Shown piece after piece: positions 13,392 to 15,120 of a stretch of DNA of 15,120 bases. Below the pieces are notes generated by a model, which saw only the letters and a program-made list of their open reading frames with translations, was not told the DNA's origin and made no database searches. A program made the position numbers and the translations under genes. This DNA comes from JBCDCU01 sp039180865 (GTDB lineage Bacteria; Pseudomonadota; Alphaproteobacteria; Rhizobiales; JACESI01): NCBI GenBank assembly GCA_039180865.1, contig JBCDCZ010000092.1, forward strand, positions 1 to 15,120. The letters run 5' to 3'. The first letter of the stretch is position 1. Each line of letters begins with the position of its first letter.

Positions 13392-14948
13392 TCATGTGAA
13401 AGCGTCGGGCATGGACTCCTTCCGCCTTGCTATGAAATCTTTAAGGCCGTCATTCACACCCTCGTCGATGACAGGTGCTTCATATTCGTCAAGCATACGC
13501 TGGCAGAGCATGCGCGCGCGATCCTCCGCCCGCATCTCGCCATCGGCAAGCCACTGCTCATACGAATTGTTGTCCGCAACAGAAGACCGATAGAAGGCTG
13601 TTTCGAAGTTTGCCTGGGTGTGCGCGCATCCGAGGAAGTGATTGCCGGGCCCGACTTCGTTGAGAGCCGAAAGCCCCTGTCCGTTTTCCGACATGTCGAC
13701 GCCTTGCGAGAACGCTTGCATCATGCCGAGCTGATCGCAATCCATGATGAACTTTTCGTAAGACGAAACAAGCCCGCCTTCCAACCAGCCCGCCGAATGG
13801 AGGACGAAATTCGTGCCCGCCATAAGCGTTGGTGTGATGGTTTGTGCGCTCTCGTAAGCGGCTTGTGCATCAGGCACCTTGGAACCACAAAGGGAGCCCC
13901 CCGAGCGGAACGGAATGCCGAGACGGCGCGCGAGTTGAGCTGCACCATAAAGTACCATGGAGGGTTCCGGAGTTCCGAATGTCGGAGCGCCCGATTGCAT
14001 GGAAATCGAACTTGCGAAGGTACCGAAGAGGACCGGCGCACCCGGCCTGCAAAGCTGGGTAAAGGCAGCTCCGGCCAGGACTTCCGCCAGAATTTGGGTC
14101 AAGGTTGCTGCCGTCGTGACCGGTGACATCGCCCCTGCAAGAATGAACGGCGAGACGACACAGGCCTGGTTATTGCGCGCATAGACTTTAGCCGCGCCAA
14201 GCATCGTGCCGTCGAACGTCATCGGCGAGTTGGCGTTGATCAGGTTGATGACGACGCAATTGTTATCGACGAATTCATCACCGAAAACGAGCTTTGCCAT
14301 CGCTATGGTATCCTCGGCACGCTCGGGTGCGGTTACGGACCCCATGAAAGGCATGTCGGAATAGCGGATATGGGTGTAGACCATATCGAGATGGCGTTTG
14401 TTGACCGGGATGTCGACCGGCTCACAGACCGTGCCACCCGAATGGTGCATGGCCGGGGCCATGTAGGCGAGCTTCACGAAGTTGCGAAAATCATCAATTG
14501 TCGCGTAACGCCGATTGCCTTCAAGATCGCGCACGAAGGGCGGTCCGTAGACCGGGGCGAAGACTGTGTTGTTGCCGCCAATCTGGACTGACCGGGCAGG
14601 ATTGCGGGCATGTTGGGTGAACTCAGAAGGAGCGGTTTTGAGAAGTTCGCGACACATCCCTTTCGGGAACCGCACGCGTTCGCCTTCGACCTCCGCACCA
14701 GCCTTCTTCCACATCTCAACGGCTTCCGTATCCTCCCGGAATTCGATGCCGATTTCCGCAAGAACCGTATCCGCATTGGCTTCGATGATGGCGAGCGCTT
14801 CTTCGTCAAGAACGTCGAAGGTCGCAATCTTGCGCGTGATGTAAACATTCTTTTGAACGCTGCCGCCAGTGCGTTGGGCGCGGCGTGCCGAGCGTCCGCC
14901 GCCGCCGCGCGCTCTCCGCGATCCGGTTGTTTCCTGTTGTTCCGTCAT
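13392..14948 (-). CDS. MttB-family (trimethylamine methyltransferase-like) corrinoid methyltransferase, non-pyrrolysine
   Basis: A 518-residue member of the MttB superfamily (pfam06253). Characterised members move a methyl group from trimethylamine (pyrrolysine type) or from glycine betaine, proline betaine or carnitine (non-pyrrolysine types such as MtgB) to a Co(I) corrinoid protein. Visible features: LSEE/ALAIIEANADTVLAEIG-type helix (~48-67), FAPVYGPPFVRDLEGNRR (130-147), MHHSGGTVCEPVD (167-179), FRSGGSLCGSKVPDAQAAYE (347-366), HSAGWLEGG (384-392) and GPGNHFLGCAHTQANFETAF (433-452). The frame is continuous with no internal amber, so pyrrolysine is not used. The first ~30 residues are an Arg/Gly-rich extension (RRARGGGGRSARRAQR). 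ATG 14948 has GAGCGGA just upstream. The substrate is unknown. Its corrinoid protein and folate methyltransferase are not in the window. Confidence 0.85.
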   Translation of the reverse strand: MTEQQETTGSRRARGGGGRSARRAQRTGGSVQKNVYITRKIATFDVLDEEALAIIEANADTVLAEIGIEFREDTEAVEMWKKAGAEVEGERVRFPKGMCRELLKTAPSEFTQHARNPARSVQIGGNNTVFAPVYGPPFVRDLEGNRRYATIDDFRNFVKLAYMAPAMHHSGGTVCEPVDIPVNKRHLDMVYTHIRYSDMPFMGSVTAPERAEDTIAMAKLVFGDEFVDNNCVVINLINANSPMTFDGTMLGAAKVYARNNQACVVSPFILAGAMSPVTTAATLTQILAEVLAGAAFTQLCRPGAPVLFGTFASSISMQSGAPTFGTPEPSMVLYGAAQLARRLGIPFRSGGSLCGSKVPDAQAAYESAQTITPTLMAGTNFVLHSAGWLEGGLVSSYEKFIMDCDQLGMMQAFSQGVDMSENGQGLSALNEVGPGNHFLGCAHTQANFETAFYRSSVADNNSYEQWLADGEMRAEDRARMLCQRMLDEYEAPVIDEGVNDGLKDFIARRKESMPDAFT

Positions 14949-15009
14949 TCTATCCGCTCTTGAATTTCACCGGGAATCCCCTGTTTCACCATACCATAGG
15001 GAGCGGTTT

Positions 15010-15120
15010 TTACTTCCAATAGCTTGTTTGCGGCGCGGATTTGACGCCGATTGTCGATTCGTCGATACCTGTCCTTGTTACGGTCTGCTTCGCCATGGGG
15101 CCGCCTCTTGCAGGGGCAGC
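15010..15120 (-). CDS. 3' end of an upstream gene, or a 28-residue small ORF
   Basis: A minus-strand frame is open from the window edge to TAA 15012-15010, 36 codons, ending SAPQTSYWK. It could be the C-terminus of a gene lying to the right and transcribed toward mttB, leaving 61 bp before the mttB ATG. Alternatively ATG 15096, with AGAGG seven bases upstream, could begin a 28-residue peptide (MAKQTVTRTG...). I recognise neither. In similar clusters the neighbour of mttB is often a corrinoid protein or its activator, but this tail does not show that. Confidence 0.3.
   Translation of the reverse strand, partial: AAPARGGPMAKQTVTRTGIDESTIGVKSAPQTSYWK

Noticed and set aside
13272..14126. 284-codon plus-strand open frame opposite mttB
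   Set aside because: Antisense to a conserved MttB core, with low-complexity, His/Arg-rich content and no family motifs.
13392..14948. Pyrrolysine-containing MttB
   Set aside because: No in-frame TAG occurs; the frame is continuous over the whole family length.

Overview
The window looks like chromosome from an alphaproteobacterium of the Rhizobiales (Hyphomicrobiales). The evidence is a BacA/SbmA transporter of the rhizobial length, a betaine-homocysteine methyltransferase close to a non-pyrrolysine MttB-family methyltransferase, a fused CysG, moderately high GC and mostly short intergenic gaps. I saw no mobile element, CRISPR array, tRNA or rRNA, and codon use looks even throughout. Family names come from recognising motifs by eye, not from database searches.

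Layout, left to right. Positions 1-1020 hold the 3' end of ribA (GTP cyclohydrolase II), a good intrinsic terminator and a cytochrome b561. A secreted six-cysteine protein of unknown function runs toward the cytochrome gene, and the two stop codons overlap. From 1608 to 5722 there is a metallo-beta-lactamase-fold lactonase-like enzyme, then, convergent with it, a large CHASE-PAS-PAS-GGDEF-EAL membrane protein for cyclic-di-GMP signalling. A 346-bp divergent control region separates that gene from bacA (6069-7331). Next come glyoxalase I (gloA, minus strand) and a DoxX-family membrane protein (plus strand), which diverge from one another. From 8542 to 11318 a minus-strand pair, cysG then glycerate 2-kinase, is separated by only 17 bp and looks like an operon.

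The right-hand part (11503-15120) is the most interesting. bmt (betaine/homocysteine S-methyltransferase, plus strand) is divergent from cysG and convergent with a minus-strand group: mttB family, a 21-codon small ORF, and a protein with two Fe-S cluster motifs. The bmt promoter has a perfect 7-bp inverted repeat filling the space between its -35 and -10 boxes, which suggests repression by a methionine-cycle regulator. Taken together this suggests demethylation of quaternary or methylated amines. MttB would pass a methyl group to a corrinoid protein, the Fe-S protein could supply or restore reducing power, and Bmt would use betaine methyl groups to make methionine. The corrinoid protein and its partner methyltransferase are not in view and may lie beyond the right edge.
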